Positions 26,436 to 36,391 of a stretch of 64,000 bases of DNA are shown here, piece by piece. The position numbers and the translations under genes are program-made. Below the pieces are notes generated by a model. The model was not told the DNA's origin, did not search any database, and saw only the letters and a list, made by a program, of their open reading frames with translations. This DNA comes from Tissierella sp. (lineage in GTDB: Bacteria; Bacillota; Clostridia; Tissierellales; Tissierellaceae). The stretch is taken from NCBI GenBank assembly GCA_012735585.1, contig JAAYGX010000124.1:17744-81743 (forward strand), written 5' to 3'. The first letter of the stretch is position 1; every line of letters starts with the position of its first letter.

Positions 26436-28430
26436 GTGAAATTGAAAAACAAATTAATTTTATTTACACTTTTAGTATCGATAATAAGTATTTCTGTAAT
26501 ATCAGGAATAAATTATATAATATCGATTCGAGGACTTGAAGATGAGGTGAATCAAAATGTTCAGTTGAGAACGGATTCCATAGCAAGTGAAATTGATAAA
26601 TGGATAGGTACGAAAAAGAATTTATTCTCAGAACTACTATATGGTATGCTTGAAACAAATAATTTTGAATATGAATATGCGGCTGATTTTTTACAAGCAG
26701 CAAATAATAGAAATCCTGGAAATACCTACTTTATGCCTTTTGAAGATGGTACCTTTATAGAAGGGGGAAGATGGCTACCTCCATATGATGCAACTCAAAC
26801 AGATTATTATAATGAAGCAATGGCAGCAGATGGTATTCACATAACAGAGCCATATTTAGACGGTAATACTGGTAACATGGTACTTTCCATAGTAGAATCT
26901 TTTGAAACTGCTGATGGCAGAGTTGGAGTTATGGGGTCCGATGTTCCTATAGACTACATCATAGACTTAACTTCTTCCGCTACTATAGCGGAGAATTCAT
27001 ATGCATTTTTAATTAGTAATGAAGGCAACATAGTATCACATCAAAACCCAGACTACCTTCCTACTGAAGAAGGGGCCACCAATGTTAAAGATATTTTAAA
27101 TGGTGAATTACTAAACATTACTAGTTCATATGACATAGGTTTTGAAGATAGAAAGATTACGGATTATGATGGAGAAAGTAGATTTTTCTATACACAAGAT
27201 ATTCCTGAGTCCAATTGGAAGATTGGTGTTGCGGTATCTGAAGAATATGCATTAGGAACTGTAAATGCTGCAACAAGTTTTACGGCGATTGCAACGGCAA
27301 TTGTATTAGCACTATCAGCACTAATATCACTTTTTATTTCCAATTCAATTACTAAACCTATCATTGAATCTGTAGCTGTTGCTGAAAAAATAGGTGACCT
27401 TGACCTTACTCATCAATTTGAAGTGAATGAACTTGAAAGAAAAGATGAGATTGGTCAAATGTATAGATCCTATAAGGATATCAATGATAAACTAAAGGTG
27501 TTTATGGAAGGCATGGAGCAATCCATTATTACAAACAATCAGATAGTTGAAGAAACTAAGGAAAATATCAATTACTTAGTAAATCAAGCTGAAGACACAT
27601 CTGCATCAACTGAGGAATTATCAGCTGGTATGGAAGAGACAGCTGCTTCTATACTATCACTAGAAGAATCCTCTAGTAATGTGAACGTGGCTATATCAGA
27701 CTTTGCAGAAAAAATGGAAAAAGGTGCTTCCACATCAAATGAAATCAGTACTAAAGCTGATGAGCTAAGTAAACAGTTCAATGATGCTAAGGATCATACA
27801 CTAGATATATACTCAAATACAAAAGCGGAAATTGAACAGGCAATTATTTCTGCAAAAGAAGTTGAAAAGATCAATGTATTATCAAATGCTATTCTTAATA
27901 TCACTGAACAAACAAATCTACTGTCACTAAATGCTGCAATAGAAGCTGCAAGGGCTGGAGAAGCTGGTAAAGGCTTCGCAGTTGTTGCGGAGGAAATAAG
28001 AAAACTAGCAGAAAATTCAAATTCTACTGTAGGTGAAATCCAAGTAGTTACTCAAGGAATAACCAAAGTTGTAGAGCAATTGGTAAGTAATACAACTCAC
28101 TTAGTAGATTTTTTAGAGAATAGGGTTATAAAAGATTATGATATGATGGTTGATGCAGTTGGACAATATAAAGATGATGGATCTTCAATTAATGATATAA
28201 TATCAGACTTATCAGCCACATCTGAAGAATTGTCAGCGACTATTAATCAAATGTCAGCATCAATGTCAGACATCTCCGTAACTGTAGAAGAATCAACGAA
28301 TGCAACTACAAATATCGCAGAAAAGAATATGAATATTGTGGAAACAATAAATAATATTAACAGAATCATGGATAGGAATAGTGAAGCTGCACATAAGTTG
28401 CAAGCACTTGTATCTCAAGTAAAGTTATAG
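26436..28430 (+). CDS. Methyl-accepting chemotaxis protein, dCache sensor (paralogue 2)
   Basis: A 664-residue chemoreceptor with the same architecture as paralogue 1: membrane segment, dCache sensor, second membrane segment, HAMP, methylation helices and the [20 protein letters not shown] tip. GTG start after GGATGACAGAAT. HAMP-to-end is highly alike in the two proteins while the sensor has diverged, as expected for ligand specialisation after duplication. Both follow the sugar-acid operon, so sensing of a related nutrient is possible but unproven. It has its own promoter and terminator. Confidence 0.92.
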   Translation: MKLKNKLILFTLLVSIISISVISGINYIISIRGLEDEVNQNVQLRTDSIASEIDKWIGTKKNLFSELLYGMLETNNFEYEYAADFLQAANNRNPGNTYFMPFEDGTFIEGGRWLPPYDATQTDYYNEAMAADGIHITEPYLDGNTGNMVLSIVESFETADGRVGVMGSDVPIDYIIDLTSSATIAENSYAFLISNEGNIVSHQNPDYLPTEEGATNVKDILNGELLNITSSYDIGFEDRKITDYDGESRFFYTQDIPESNWKIGVAVSEEYALGTVNAATSFTAIATAIVLALSALISLFISNSITKPIIESVAVAEKIGDLDLTHQFEVNELERKDEIGQMYRSYKDINDKLKVFMEGMEQSIITNNQIVEETKENINYLVNQAEDTSASTEELSAGMEETAASILSLEESSSNVNVAISDFAEKMEKGASTSNEISTKADELSKQFNDAKDHTLDIYSNTKAEIEQAIISAKEVEKINVLSNAILNITEQTNLLSLNAAIEAARAGEAGKGFAVVAEEIRKLAENSNSTVGEIQVVTQGITKVVEQLVSNTTHLVDFLENRVIKDYDMMVDAVGQYKDDGSSINDIISDLSATSEELSATINQMSASMSDISVTVEESTNATTNIAEKNMNIVETINNINRIMDRNSEAAHKLQALVSQVKL

Positions 28431-28443
28431 AAATATAAGAAAG

Positions 28444-28480
28444 TCCCAACATTAATTAAAAATGTTGGGATTCTTTATTT
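28444..28480 (+). terminator. Terminator after chemoreceptor 2
   Basis: TCCCAACATT pairs perfectly with AATGTTGGGA (28444-28453 with 28461-28470), followed by TTCTTTATTT. Confidence 0.8.
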
Positions 28481-28609
28481 AATTGTATTTACTGATATAA
28501 TTATTAATATATTTAATAGTTATTTATTACAAATTGCCATTATTTAAGTTTGTATCTATATAAGTCATAAAGTATAATAATAATATAGAAAAAAATAGGG
28601 GGAAAAGGT

Positions 28610-30268
28610 GTGAAAAAAATATTTTTAGGCCTTTTAGTAATAATTGTTATTGCCGGGTTAATTGGTGGGGGAATTTACACTACAAAATATAAACCAAATG
28701 AAAAAGTTATTGGTTTTTCAGATGAAATATATTTGATGATTGAGGATGTACTAATAGAAAATGGTGAACCTGTAATCTTTCAAGATAGCAAAATATATTT
28801 TTCATATGACATAATAAAGACCTATTTTGATAAGGATATTTATTATGACCAGTCAGAAGAGACTCTTATTCTGACCAGTGTAGATAAGGTGAAAAGATAC
28901 AAAATTGGTGAATATGAAGGTAGTATCAATTCCAAGATTTATTTAATAGATAATCCAGTTATATTATTGAATGATAGGATCTATGTTCCGATGGAATTAT
29001 TTAAGGATGATTATGATATTACAATTGAGTTTTATCCGGATACAAATGCTGTAGTTGTAGATTATACAGATATGTATTATTTAAATGGAGAAGTAGTACT
29101 TCAAGGGGCTAGTCTAAGGACTGATCTTGATATAAAGTCACCGATGTTACTTTCTGATATAGAAATTGGAACAAGTTTATATATCTACGGCGAATTCGAG
29201 CATTGGTATAAAGTTAGAACACTTGATGGTATTCCTGGATTTATTGAAAAGAGATACTTAAAGGTCAATCATACTAAAGATATATATAAAACTGAATTAT
29301 TGGATAAAGAACAATCAATTATATCTAATTCTGAAAAGATTAATTTAACATGGGACTATACCTATAGAAAACTGGCAAATACAGATAATATTGTTCCCAT
29401 AGAGGGGGTTAACATTATGTCGCCTACATGGTTCTCCATAACGGATTCAAGTGGTACTATTTATGATAAGGGAAATAGGGACTATGTAAGAAAATATAGA
29501 GATTTAGGATACCAGATTTGGCCCTTAATCGACAACAACTTTGATCCTGATTTAACCCATGACCTACTGAAATCAAGTGCAAATAGAGAACAGATAATAA
29601 ATAATATACTAGATGTTTATTTGGATTACGGTTTTCAAGGAATCAATATAGATTTTGAAAATATTCATTTAAAGGACAAGGATTTATTGACACAGTTTGT
29701 TAGGGAATTATATCCAATTTTTAAAGAAAATAATCTTATGGTATCCATGGCAGTTACAACCATATCGACAAGTGAAAACTGGTCACTTAGCTATGATAGA
29801 GAAAGGCTTGCAGAGACAACAGATTATTTGATGCTTATGGCTTATGATCAACATTGGGCTGCAAGCCCTATAGCCGGCTCTGTAGCACAATACTCATGGG
29901 TTGAAAGAGGCATAAAAGGAGTGCTGAAGCAGATTCCCAATGAAAAACTAATTTTGTCTGTGCCTTACTATACCAGATTATGGATTGAAGAGGATGGAAA
30001 AGTATCCTCTCAGGCATTGTCTATGGAAGTTGCTAATAGATTTATAGATGAAAATAATATTGATTTAATATGGGATAATGAATCTATGCAATATTATGGT
30101 GAATTAGAGAAAGAAAATAAACTATATAAGATTTGGCTTGAAGATAGTAATTCATTAGAATATAAGGCATCATTAATAAATAAATATGATTTAGCTGGAA
30201 TAGCTAGTTGGAGAAAGGGCTTTGAGACAGAGGATGTTTGGACAGCAATACACAGTATTGTAAATTGA
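28610..30268 (+). CDS. Membrane-anchored GH18 glycoside hydrolase (spore-cortex-type) with SH3 domain
   Basis: A 552-residue protein. GTG start after GGGGGAAAAGGT. An N-terminal membrane anchor (5-23) is followed by a copper-amine-oxidase-N-like region (about 35-150), an SH3-like domain (about 155-220) and a GH18 barrel (about 245-550). The catalytic motif reads GFQGINIDFEN, with Asp348 and Glu350 as the expected acid pair; the first Asp of DxxDxDxE is Gln343 and the second Asn346, as seen in YaaH/YdhD-like spore enzymes. It probably cleaves N-acetylglucosamine links in peptidoglycan, perhaps during spore formation or germination. Confidence 0.85.
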   Translation: MKKIFLGLLVIIVIAGLIGGGIYTTKYKPNEKVIGFSDEIYLMIEDVLIENGEPVIFQDSKIYFSYDIIKTYFDKDIYYDQSEETLILTSVDKVKRYKIGEYEGSINSKIYLIDNPVILLNDRIYVPMELFKDDYDITIEFYPDTNAVVVDYTDMYYLNGEVVLQGASLRTDLDIKSPMLLSDIEIGTSLYIYGEFEHWYKVRTLDGIPGFIEKRYLKVNHTKDIYKTELLDKEQSIISNSEKINLTWDYTYRKLANTDNIVPIEGVNIMSPTWFSITDSSGTIYDKGNRDYVRKYRDLGYQIWPLIDNNFDPDLTHDLLKSSANREQIINNILDVYLDYGFQGINIDFENIHLKDKDLLTQFVRELYPIFKENNLMVSMAVTTISTSENWSLSYDRERLAETTDYLMLMAYDQHWAASPIAGSVAQYSWVERGIKGVLKQIPNEKLILSVPYYTRLWIEEDGKVSSQALSMEVANRFIDENNIDLIWDNESMQYYGELEKENKLYKIWLEDSNSLEYKASLINKYDLAGIASWRKGFETEDVWTAIHSIVN

Positions 30269-30393
30269 TTGTAAAACAACACAATTCATTGTAATAAAGT
30301 AGTAAAAACTATTGACTAAGAGAAATAATTATTATAAGATAAACAGGATGTTTATTGTAAATTTTTAAATAGATAATAAAGGAGTTGTTTTAA

Positions 30394-31029
30394 ATATTCG
30401 CAGATACTCATAAACTAATTGCTACAAATATTTATAACAATGTATTTGACATATAAGGCTTAAAACTAGATAAAGACAAGTTGTTATGGGGGTCAGTAGC
30501 CCCAGATGTATTACCAAGGTATAAGCTGGTTCGTCACTATAAAGATGAAAGTATGAACTATATAGCTAAAGAGATAATGAAGTTAATCTTTGTAAGTAGA
30601 TATATTAATTTTAAGAAAGTACATGACCCTATTGCTATAAAATTATTAAGTAAGCAAATTGGAATTATATCTCATTATCTTTCTGATTATGTGTGCTATC
30701 CTCACGCAAACAGATGGACATTCTTTGGTTCAATGAAAAAACATATTAAATATGAGTCTAATTTAAATGATTTTGCTAGAACTCATGATTTTAAGAAAAA
30801 TGTAGTTCAAGTAGAGGATATAGATATATATGATGGAAAATTTATTTCCTTAAAATCAAAGATTAAAGATTATATCGATGAGGTAGTTAGAGATTATAGT
30901 GAAAAAAATAGTTTTGCTAATGATCTAAACTTTGCACTATCACTGAACTTAAAAATGACCTATTTCATATTAGACACTATTAGTGAATATTCTGAAGAAC
31001 TTTACAGTCAGTTTGCTTTTGAGATTTAG
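30394..31029 (+). pseudogene. Decayed zinc-dependent phospholipase C-like gene
   Basis: The frame reads as a zinc-dependent phospholipase C-like protein (FADTHKLIA, WGSVAPDVLP, SHYLSDYVCYPHA, with His/Asp residues placed like Zn ligands). Two lesions are seen. The expected start, 9 nt after AAGGAG, is ATA at 30394 instead of ATG, and TAA interrupts the frame at 30454-30456. The rest stays open to 31029, so decay looks recent; a 182-residue fragment from the TTG at 30481 could in theory be made but would lack the first metal ligand. Family assignment is from remembered pattern. Confidence 0.65.
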
Positions 31030-31056
31030 TCGTATCATTTATACTTGAATATATTT

Positions 31057-31095
31057 AAAGGATATATTGTAAATCAATATATCCTTTTCTATTTT
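31057..31095 (+). terminator. Terminator after the phospholipase-like pseudogene
   Basis: A perfect 13-bp stem (31057-31069 with 31075-31087) followed by TCTATTTTT. Confidence 0.85.
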
Positions 31096-31101
31096 TCGTG
31101 G

Positions 31102-31190
31102 ACTAACTCAAGAAAGGATATTGAGTTGGTGCATAGGACCTACTCCCTAATCAAGTCCTGGGTAGTAAATAGAGGCTGTGGGTCAGATGC
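31102..31190 (+). ncRNA. Candidate structured RNA of unknown class
   Basis: Two adjacent folded units. Stem A: ACTAACTCAA (31102-31111) with TTGAGTTGGT (31121-31130). Stem B: GCAT-AG-GACC (31131-31140) with GGTC-AG-ATGC (31181-31190), where the AG/AG internal loop allows tandem G-A pairs, closing on an inner hairpin TACTCCC (31141-31147) with GGGTAGTA (31160-31167, one bulge). It is more GC-rich than its surroundings. It matches no RNA family I can recall; no promoter is clear. Confidence 0.35.
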
Positions 31191-31320
31191 AAAGAATCAG
31201 CAAATAAATTTGAAAAAAATTGCCTTTGAATTATTAAATTATCTTAGGATTTTGAATATCATATTTTACTACTAAAATGATGAATTCTGTAGTATAATAT
31301 TAAATAATGTCGGTATTAAA
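31191..31320. other. Gene-free AT-rich spacer
   Basis: No gene, repeat or convincing site was seen between the structured element and the next promoter. Confidence 0.5.
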
Positions 31321-31351
31321 TTGACATATTTTTGTTTTTGTAGCATAAAAT
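31321..31351 (+). promoter_or_regulatory. Probable sigma-A promoter
   Basis: TTGACA at 31321-31326, and CATAAAAT at 31344-31351 as the -10 region (17-19 bp spacing). It lies about 30 nt before the hypothetical gene. Confidence 0.5.
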
Positions 31352-31381
31352 ACGACTAATTAGCATAAAGGAGGGGGAAGA

Positions 31382-32116
31382 GTGGCATTGTTAAATAGTG
31401 AGGCCAACGATATATATGATAGACTTAAATACAACTTTCTTTATAACAACGATATTAACTGCATACATATCCTCCTAAACCTTTATGATTTGGAGAATAA
31501 TATCAATAATATATTTCCTAATTATATATCTATAAATAATTTAAGGAAAAATATTTCTAAATTATTAATAGATAGAAGAGGAAACCACCTAATAGCTTAT
31601 AATCTAGGGGAATTAATTCATGAAGATATAAATAGATTGGAGCTGTTTTTGTATCTTGAGGGCTATAAATTTGGGTTTTTAAACAATAAGTTTGTTAATA
31701 AGTTGGAAGATTTAACAATAAGGCATTATTCCATTGCAGATTTATATAGTATGAAATATTTATTTCATTTTAATGCTAAAGAAGAAGAGATTATTGAGTT
31801 TAAAAATAACTTATTTAATAATATTGAAGAAGAAGAAAAGATGTACAAAAGACTCTACAATATAATAGTCAGATATGTTTCTAGTATTATACAACCTAAG
31901 ATTTATTCTTTAAACAAGTATTTGGACAAGCAATTATCTATAGATATAGGAACAGATGGACCAAATATAAAAGAAGATGAAACATTGCTTACATTAGATG
32001 AGCTTAAGACTATTTATGGTGAAGTACTAAGGATTATTTTAAAGGACTGCCAAAAAATATACCAAAATGCCAGCTGGAATGGTCTTAATGACAGAGTTCT
32101 TAAAAGGTATCGATAA
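31382..32116 (+). CDS. Hypothetical protein (244 residues)
   Basis: I do not recognise this family. The GTG start follows a strong GGAGGGGGAAGA site and a probable promoter, and codon use fits its neighbours, so the gene is real. The protein is rich in Asn, Ile, Leu and Lys, with no signal peptide or membrane segment, and is probably all-helical (for example the EEEIIEFKNNLFNNIEEEEK area near 135-155). It lies directly upstream of the BofC-like gene, which has its own promoter. A sporulation-linked or regulatory role is possible but unsupported. Confidence 0.7.
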   Translation: MALLNSEANDIYDRLKYNFLYNNDINCIHILLNLYDLENNINNIFPNYISINNLRKNISKLLIDRRGNHLIAYNLGELIHEDINRLELFLYLEGYKFGFLNNKFVNKLEDLTIRHYSIADLYSMKYLFHFNAKEEEIIEFKNNLFNNIEEEEKMYKRLYNIIVRYVSSIIQPKIYSLNKYLDKQLSIDIGTDGPNIKEDETLLTLDELKTIYGEVLRIILKDCQKIYQNASWNGLNDRVLKRYR

Positions 32117-32134
32117 GCCAAACTGTATAAAAAA

Positions 32135-32143
32135 TGATATAAT
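32135..32143 (+). promoter_or_regulatory. Extended -10 promoter of the BofC-like gene
   Basis: TGATATAAT, about 42 nt before the ATG at 32185; no clear -35. Confidence 0.5.
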
Positions 32144-32184
32144 GGAAATAATATCCCTCTAGATAGAAATCTGGAGGGATATTT

Positions 32185-32766
32185 ATGAAAAGAAACAGAT
32201 TTATGGCGATATTTGGATTCTGTATAGTATTTTTCATAATGAGCTTTTATTTAGGATATCAACTTATGAATCTAAGTATTGAAGACAAGGATATAGCTGA
32301 ACATCAGAATCATACTGGAGATGAAGATATAGAAATAGTTAGGGAGGAAAATAGAATCTCCCCTAATACTTTTATTGAAGAAAGAATCCACTATAAAGAT
32401 TGCGGCCATTTAATAAGTAATTCTGAATTAGCGCAAAATGAAGTTGTCAATCTCACAAGAGATGAATATGAAGATTATTTAAATACTACTTATCCAAATT
32501 TAAGACTAGTATCATTTTCCAATGTAAGAGTTGTGGTATTTGGAGAGAGGAATCATCTATGCCAAGAGCATTTTATCATAGGTGAACACAATGGATATAT
32601 TGCCATATTCAATATTGATGAAAATGGTGGAAGAGTACTTTATAAAAGTTTCACTGACTACCCTATAAGTTTATTGATAGATATAGATCAAGAGAAACTT
32701 AAAGAAGGTATAGTGGTTAATAGTGAGGAAGAACTATCAGAGATATTGGAAAATTTCATATCATAA
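32185..32766 (+). CDS. BofC C-terminal domain-like membrane-anchored protein
   Basis: A 193-residue protein with an N-terminal membrane segment (about 7-29), an acidic linker and a C-terminal region (VVVFGERNHLCQEHFIIGEHNGYIAIFNIDENGG) typical of the BofC C-terminal domain. BofC in Bacillus holds back activation of pro-sigma-K by inhibiting the SpoIVB protease in the space between spore membranes. Clostridial homologues often sit just before ruvC, as here. The role is by homology only. Confidence 0.72.
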   Translation: MKRNRFMAIFGFCIVFFIMSFYLGYQLMNLSIEDKDIAEHQNHTGDEDIEIVREENRISPNTFIEERIHYKDCGHLISNSELAQNEVVNLTRDEYEDYLNTTYPNLRLVSFSNVRVVVFGERNHLCQEHFIIGEHNGYIAIFNIDENGGRVLYKSFTDYPISLLIDIDQEKLKEGIVVNSEEELSEILENFIS

Positions 32767-32772
32767 TAAGAG

Positions 32773-32800
32773 GAATGACCCTTGGGTCATTCTTTTTCTT
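32773..32800 (+). terminator. Terminator after the BofC-like gene
   Basis: GAATGACCC pairs with GGGTCATTC (2-nt loop), followed by TTTTTCTTTT. Confidence 0.85.
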
Positions 32801-32824
32801 TTATTAACTTTGTTTTTTTACCTA

Positions 32825-32853
32825 TTAAACTATGGTACAATATAGGGTATAAT
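32825..32853 (+). promoter_or_regulatory. Promoter of the ruvCAB operon
   Basis: TATAAT at 32848-32853 with TTAAAC 17 bp upstream. The -35 is weak. Confidence 0.5.
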
Positions 32854-32874
32854 AGTAGTTGAAAGGGGATTTTA

Positions 32875-33369
32875 ATGATTGTTTTAGGTATTGACCCAGG
32901 AATTGCCATAGTTGGGTATGGTGTCATCCAATGTGTAGGAAATAGTTACAAACCCATAGAATACGGTTGTATAACAACAGATTCTAAACTTGATTTTCCA
33001 GATAGATTAAAGATTGTCTACGATGAGTTGATAAAGATAATTGATACATATAATCCTGTTGAAATGGCTGTAGAGGAACTCTTCTTTAATAAAAATGTTA
33101 AAACAGCCATAAAAGTTGGACAGGCTAGAGGTGTAGAAATATTAGCTGGCGTAAATAAAGGCTTAGATATATATGAGTATACTCCTTTACAAATTAAACA
33201 AGGAATTGTTGGATATGGTAGGGCCGAAAAGCATCAAGTTCAAGAAATGGTAAAGATGTTTTTAAATTTAAAAGAAATTCCTAAACCAGATGATGCTGCC
33301 GATGCATTGGCAGTTGCATTATGTCATGGGAATAGTTTGAAATTTAAAGAGAATTTTAGAATGAAATAG
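32875..33369 (+). CDS. ruvC: Holliday junction resolvase RuvC
   Basis: A 164-residue endonuclease of usual length. The acidic active site is visible: Asp in VLGIDPG, Glu in AVEELFF, and the DDAADALAVALCH pair near the C-terminus. It cuts four-way junctions after branch migration by RuvAB. First gene of the ruvC-ruvA-ruvB operon, which continues through spoIID, queA, tgt and yajC with short gaps. Confidence 0.96.
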   Translation: MIVLGIDPGIAIVGYGVIQCVGNSYKPIEYGCITTDSKLDFPDRLKIVYDELIKIIDTYNPVEMAVEELFFNKNVKTAIKVGQARGVEILAGVNKGLDIYEYTPLQIKQGIVGYGRAEKHQVQEMVKMFLNLKEIPKPDDAADALAVALCHGNSLKFKENFRMK

Positions 33370-33387
33370 ACTGCTAGGAGTGGTTAA

Positions 33388-33978
33388 ATGTTTGATTTTA
33401 TAATTGGGGATATTGTAAGTATAGATCATGAATACCTAGTTATTCAAAATAATGGTATAGGATATAGGATACTTGCTTCAAGCAATACTCTCATGAGTTT
33501 ACAAATAGGTATGAAGGATCAAGTGCTTTACACTGAGTTTCATGTAAGAGATGATGGCGTATTCCTCTACGGTTTTGTAACAAAAGATGAACTAAATATG
33601 TTTAATAGTTTATTAAAAGTATCGAAGATTGGGCCAAAGACAGCCCTTGGTATACTGTCTACCTTAAATCCGAATAAGATTAAGATCGCCATAATCAATA
33701 AGGATTTGGATGTTTTGTGTAAGGCGCCGGGAATAGGTAAAAAAACTGCAGAGCGAATAGTATTTGAATTAAAGGATAAAATTGACACAAATATTGATCT
33801 AGAGAATATAGGAGATATAGAAGTGGTGCCCAATGTCTATGACGAAGGGTTAGCAGGCCTTATGTCCTTAGGATATTCCAGGTATGAAGTTGAAAATGTA
33901 TTAAGAAAACTAGATTTAAATAATATGAATGTTGAGGAAGTAATCAGAGAAGGATTAAAGAAATTGTCAAAAAATTAA
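33388..33978 (+). CDS. ruvA: Holliday junction branch-migration protein RuvA
   Basis: A 196-residue RuvA. An OB-fold starts at MFDFIIGDIVSI, two helix-hairpin-helix motifs follow (VSKIGPKTALGIL and APGIGKKTAERIVFEL), and a C-terminal three-helix domain (AGLMSLGYSRYEVENVL) contacts RuvB. It binds four-way junctions as a tetramer and positions the RuvB motor. It lies 18 nt after ruvC. Confidence 0.96.
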   Translation: MFDFIIGDIVSIDHEYLVIQNNGIGYRILASSNTLMSLQIGMKDQVLYTEFHVRDDGVFLYGFVTKDELNMFNSLLKVSKIGPKTALGILSTLNPNKIKIAIINKDLDVLCKAPGIGKKTAERIVFELKDKIDTNIDLENIGDIEVVPNVYDEGLAGLMSLGYSRYEVENVLRKLDLNNMNVEEVIREGLKKLSKN

Positions 33979-33990
33979 AGGGGTAATTAT

Positions 33991-35001
33991 ATGTTAGATA
34001 ATGAGAATAGAATAATTTCAGGAACCGCAATACAAGACGATGTTGAAAATGAAATTACTCTTAGGCCTAAGTGGATTGAAGAATACATAGGACAGGATAA
34101 AGCCAAAACGAAGTTAAATATATTTATTCAAGCTGCAAAAGAAAGGAAAGAATCTCTAGATCATGTTTTACTATATGGACCTCCTGGATTAGGTAAGACT
34201 ACATTAGCTAATATAATAGCAAATGAAATGGGAGTAAATATTCGTGTAACATCAGGTCCAGCAATTGAAAGGCCGGGAGACTTAGCAAGTATATTGACTA
34301 ATCTTAGTGATGATGATGTATTATTTATAGATGAAATCCATAGAATCAATAGAACTGTAGAGGAGATTCTATATCCAGCGATGGAAGATTTTGCTTTGGA
34401 TATCATCATTGGAAAAGGTCCCTCTGCCAGATCCGTAAGACTAGATTTATCTAAATTTACTCTAATAGGTGCCACCACTAGATCCGGGCTACTCAGCTCA
34501 CCCCTAAGGGATAGATTTGGTGTAATGCTAAATTTAGAGCTATATGATATAGAAAACCTTAAAGAGATCATCATAAGATCTGCATCTATATTAGATATTG
34601 AAATAGATGAAAATGGGGCATTAGAAATTGCAAGAAGATCACGAGGGACCCCAAGAATAGCCAATAGACTACTAAAAAGAGTAAGGGATTACGCACAAGT
34701 TATGGAAAATGGCGTAATTACCTGGGAGGTTGCAAAGAAAGGGCTAGAGATTCTAGAAGTAGATAAGCTAGGTCTAGATGCTGTAGATAGAAAACTGATA
34801 CTCACTTTAATAGAAAATTTTGGTGGCGGGCCAGTAGGTCTGGATACTCTGTCAGCTGCTACAGGTGAGGAACGAGGTACAATAGAAGATGTATATGAAC
34901 CATATCTTCTTCAAATAGGTTTCTTAAATAGAACCCCAAGGGGTAGAGTAGTATCTAAGAAAGCTTATGAACACTTTAATATACCATTTATAGAAGAGTA
35001 A
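33991..35001 (+). CDS. ruvB: Holliday junction branch-migration ATPase RuvB
   Basis: A 336-residue AAA+ ATPase with [15 protein letters not shown], Walker [10 protein letters not shown], Walker B LFIDEIHR, sensor 1 GATTRSG, and the winged-helix C-terminus ending in [12 protein letters not shown]. It drives branch migration with RuvA. It lies 12 nt downstream of ruvA and 15 nt before the spoIID-like gene. Confidence 0.97.
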   Translation: MLDNENRIISGTAIQDDVENEITLRPKWIEEYIGQDKAKTKLNIFIQAAKERKESLDHVLLYGPPGLGKTTLANIIANEMGVNIRVTSGPAIERPGDLASILTNLSDDDVLFIDEIHRINRTVEEILYPAMEDFALDIIIGKGPSARSVRLDLSKFTLIGATTRSGLLSSPLRDRFGVMLNLELYDIENLKEIIIRSASILDIEIDENGALEIARRSRGTPRIANRLLKRVRDYAQVMENGVITWEVAKKGLEILEVDKLGLDAVDRKLILTLIENFGGGPVGLDTLSAATGEERGTIEDVYEPYLLQIGFLNRTPRGRVVSKKAYEHFNIPFIEE

Positions 35002-35016
35002 GGACAGGTGAATATT

Positions 35017-36381
35017 ATGAAAAAAATAATATGTATGATAATGATAGTGACTGTTTTTATTGGAGCTATGCCTTTAATATCCTATGGGGATAAATATGTA
35101 GATTTTATAGATGTAAAGATAGAGCAAAATAAAGAACTTAATGAAACGGTAAGATTGTTTTCTGAGTATGGATTTTATATTTATGAAAAAGATAGAAAAG
35201 ATAGGGATGTTTTAGATATCATAGATACTGAAATTCATATTTTAGGAAATTATGCAGATGATATTGAAATTTATAGTGTAGATGGATTATTAATAACTAC
35301 TATACCAGGAGATGGCTCTGTAATTATTGGATCTCAAGATGAAAATAATTCTATTATAAAAGTAGATGAAAATAGATATAGGGACTATATTACTTTTTTA
35401 ATCAATGGAAATAGTGTTATAATTATTAATCATATATATATTGAAAATTATCTATTTGGAGTTTTACCAAGAGAGATTCCAGCTAGTTCAGCAGCTGATG
35501 CCCTAAAAGCACAAGCAATTATTGCAAGAAGTTATACCCATACCACATTGAATAAACATAGAAGTGAAGGGTACGATCTTTGTAGTACTACTCATTGTCA
35601 AGTATATGGTGGTTATGAATGGGAGCATCCTGCCACAAACCAAGCTATAATTCATACATATGGAGAATATATAGCTTATGATGGACAAATAATAAATACG
35701 CCATATCACTCTAACTCAGGAGGTCACACCGAATCTAGTGAAAAGGTGTGGGGAGGCAAACTTCCATATTTAGTTGGAGTACAGGATAAATTTTCTATGA
35801 ATTCACCTAATAGTAGCTGGTCTATAAAATTGACACCTGGAGAACTAGGTAGTAAATTATCAACTAATGGTATAAATATTGGTGATGTAAAAGATTTAGA
35901 AATCATAGAGACTACTAGCAGTAAAAGAGTAGAAAAAGTTAAGATCATAGGGACAACTGGGGAAGAAGTCATTACAGGTGAAAAGCTTAGATCAATAATT
36001 GGTGCAAATGATTTGAAAAGTACATTATTTAGTATAGATAAAGAGGGCTCATCAAATACTAAAAAAGTATATGTTCTAGATGGAAGTGGACAAGGACCTA
36101 AGGAAGTAGGCTTAAGTGGTATGAATATAGTAGATGGAAACAATAAAACCACAGTAAGCAGAAATTTATCAAATAGAGTAAGAGGAAATGAAACTACTAC
36201 GGACATAGAAGGCGCCCTAAATGTCCAGGCTAGGACTTTCACCTTCCAAGGCAAGGGATATGGTCATGGAGTGGGAATGAGCCAATATGGAGCTATAGAA
36301 ATGGCTAAGTTAGGATATAATTATGAAGAGATTATTAAACACTATTATAATAGTGTAGAGATTATAAATTTAGGAAAATAA
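35017..36381 (+). CDS. SpoIID/LytB-domain protein (peptidoglycan lytic enzyme type)
   Basis: A 454-residue exported protein. ATG 35017 (AGGACAGGTG upstream) opens a signal peptide, [19 protein letters not shown]. The SpoIID domain has [51 protein letters not shown] and the closing [15 protein letters not shown]. SpoIID cleaves glycan strands during engulfment of the forespore, with Glu in the P-R-E-I motif as catalytic residue. An insertion of about 130 residues separates the middle and C-terminal blocks. In the ruv operon this paralogue is common in Clostridia, so it may not be the engulfment SpoIID itself. Confidence 0.88.
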   Translation: MKKIICMIMIVTVFIGAMPLISYGDKYVDFIDVKIEQNKELNETVRLFSEYGFYIYEKDRKDRDVLDIIDTEIHILGNYADDIEIYSVDGLLITTIPGDGSVIIGSQDENNSIIKVDENRYRDYITFLINGNSVIIINHIYIENYLFGVLPREIPASSAADALKAQAIIARSYTHTTLNKHRSEGYDLCSTTHCQVYGGYEWEHPATNQAIIHTYGEYIAYDGQIINTPYHSNSGGHTESSEKVWGGKLPYLVGVQDKFSMNSPNSSWSIKLTPGELGSKLSTNGINIGDVKDLEIIETTSSKRVEKVKIIGTTGEEVITGEKLRSIIGANDLKSTLFSIDKEGSSNTKKVYVLDGSGQGPKEVGLSGMNIVDGNNKTTVSRNLSNRVRGNETTTDIEGALNVQARTFTFQGKGYGHGVGMSQYGAIEMAKLGYNYEEIIKHYYNSVEIINLGK

Positions 36382-36391
36382 GGATGAAGAT

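Noticed and set aside
31045..31275. Plus-strand open frame of 76 codons
   Set aside because: It starts inside an intrinsic terminator stem, has no ribosome site, and runs through the candidate structured RNA.
35724..36254. 176-codon minus-strand frame inside the SpoIID-like gene
   Set aside because: Shadow of a conserved gene on the other strand.
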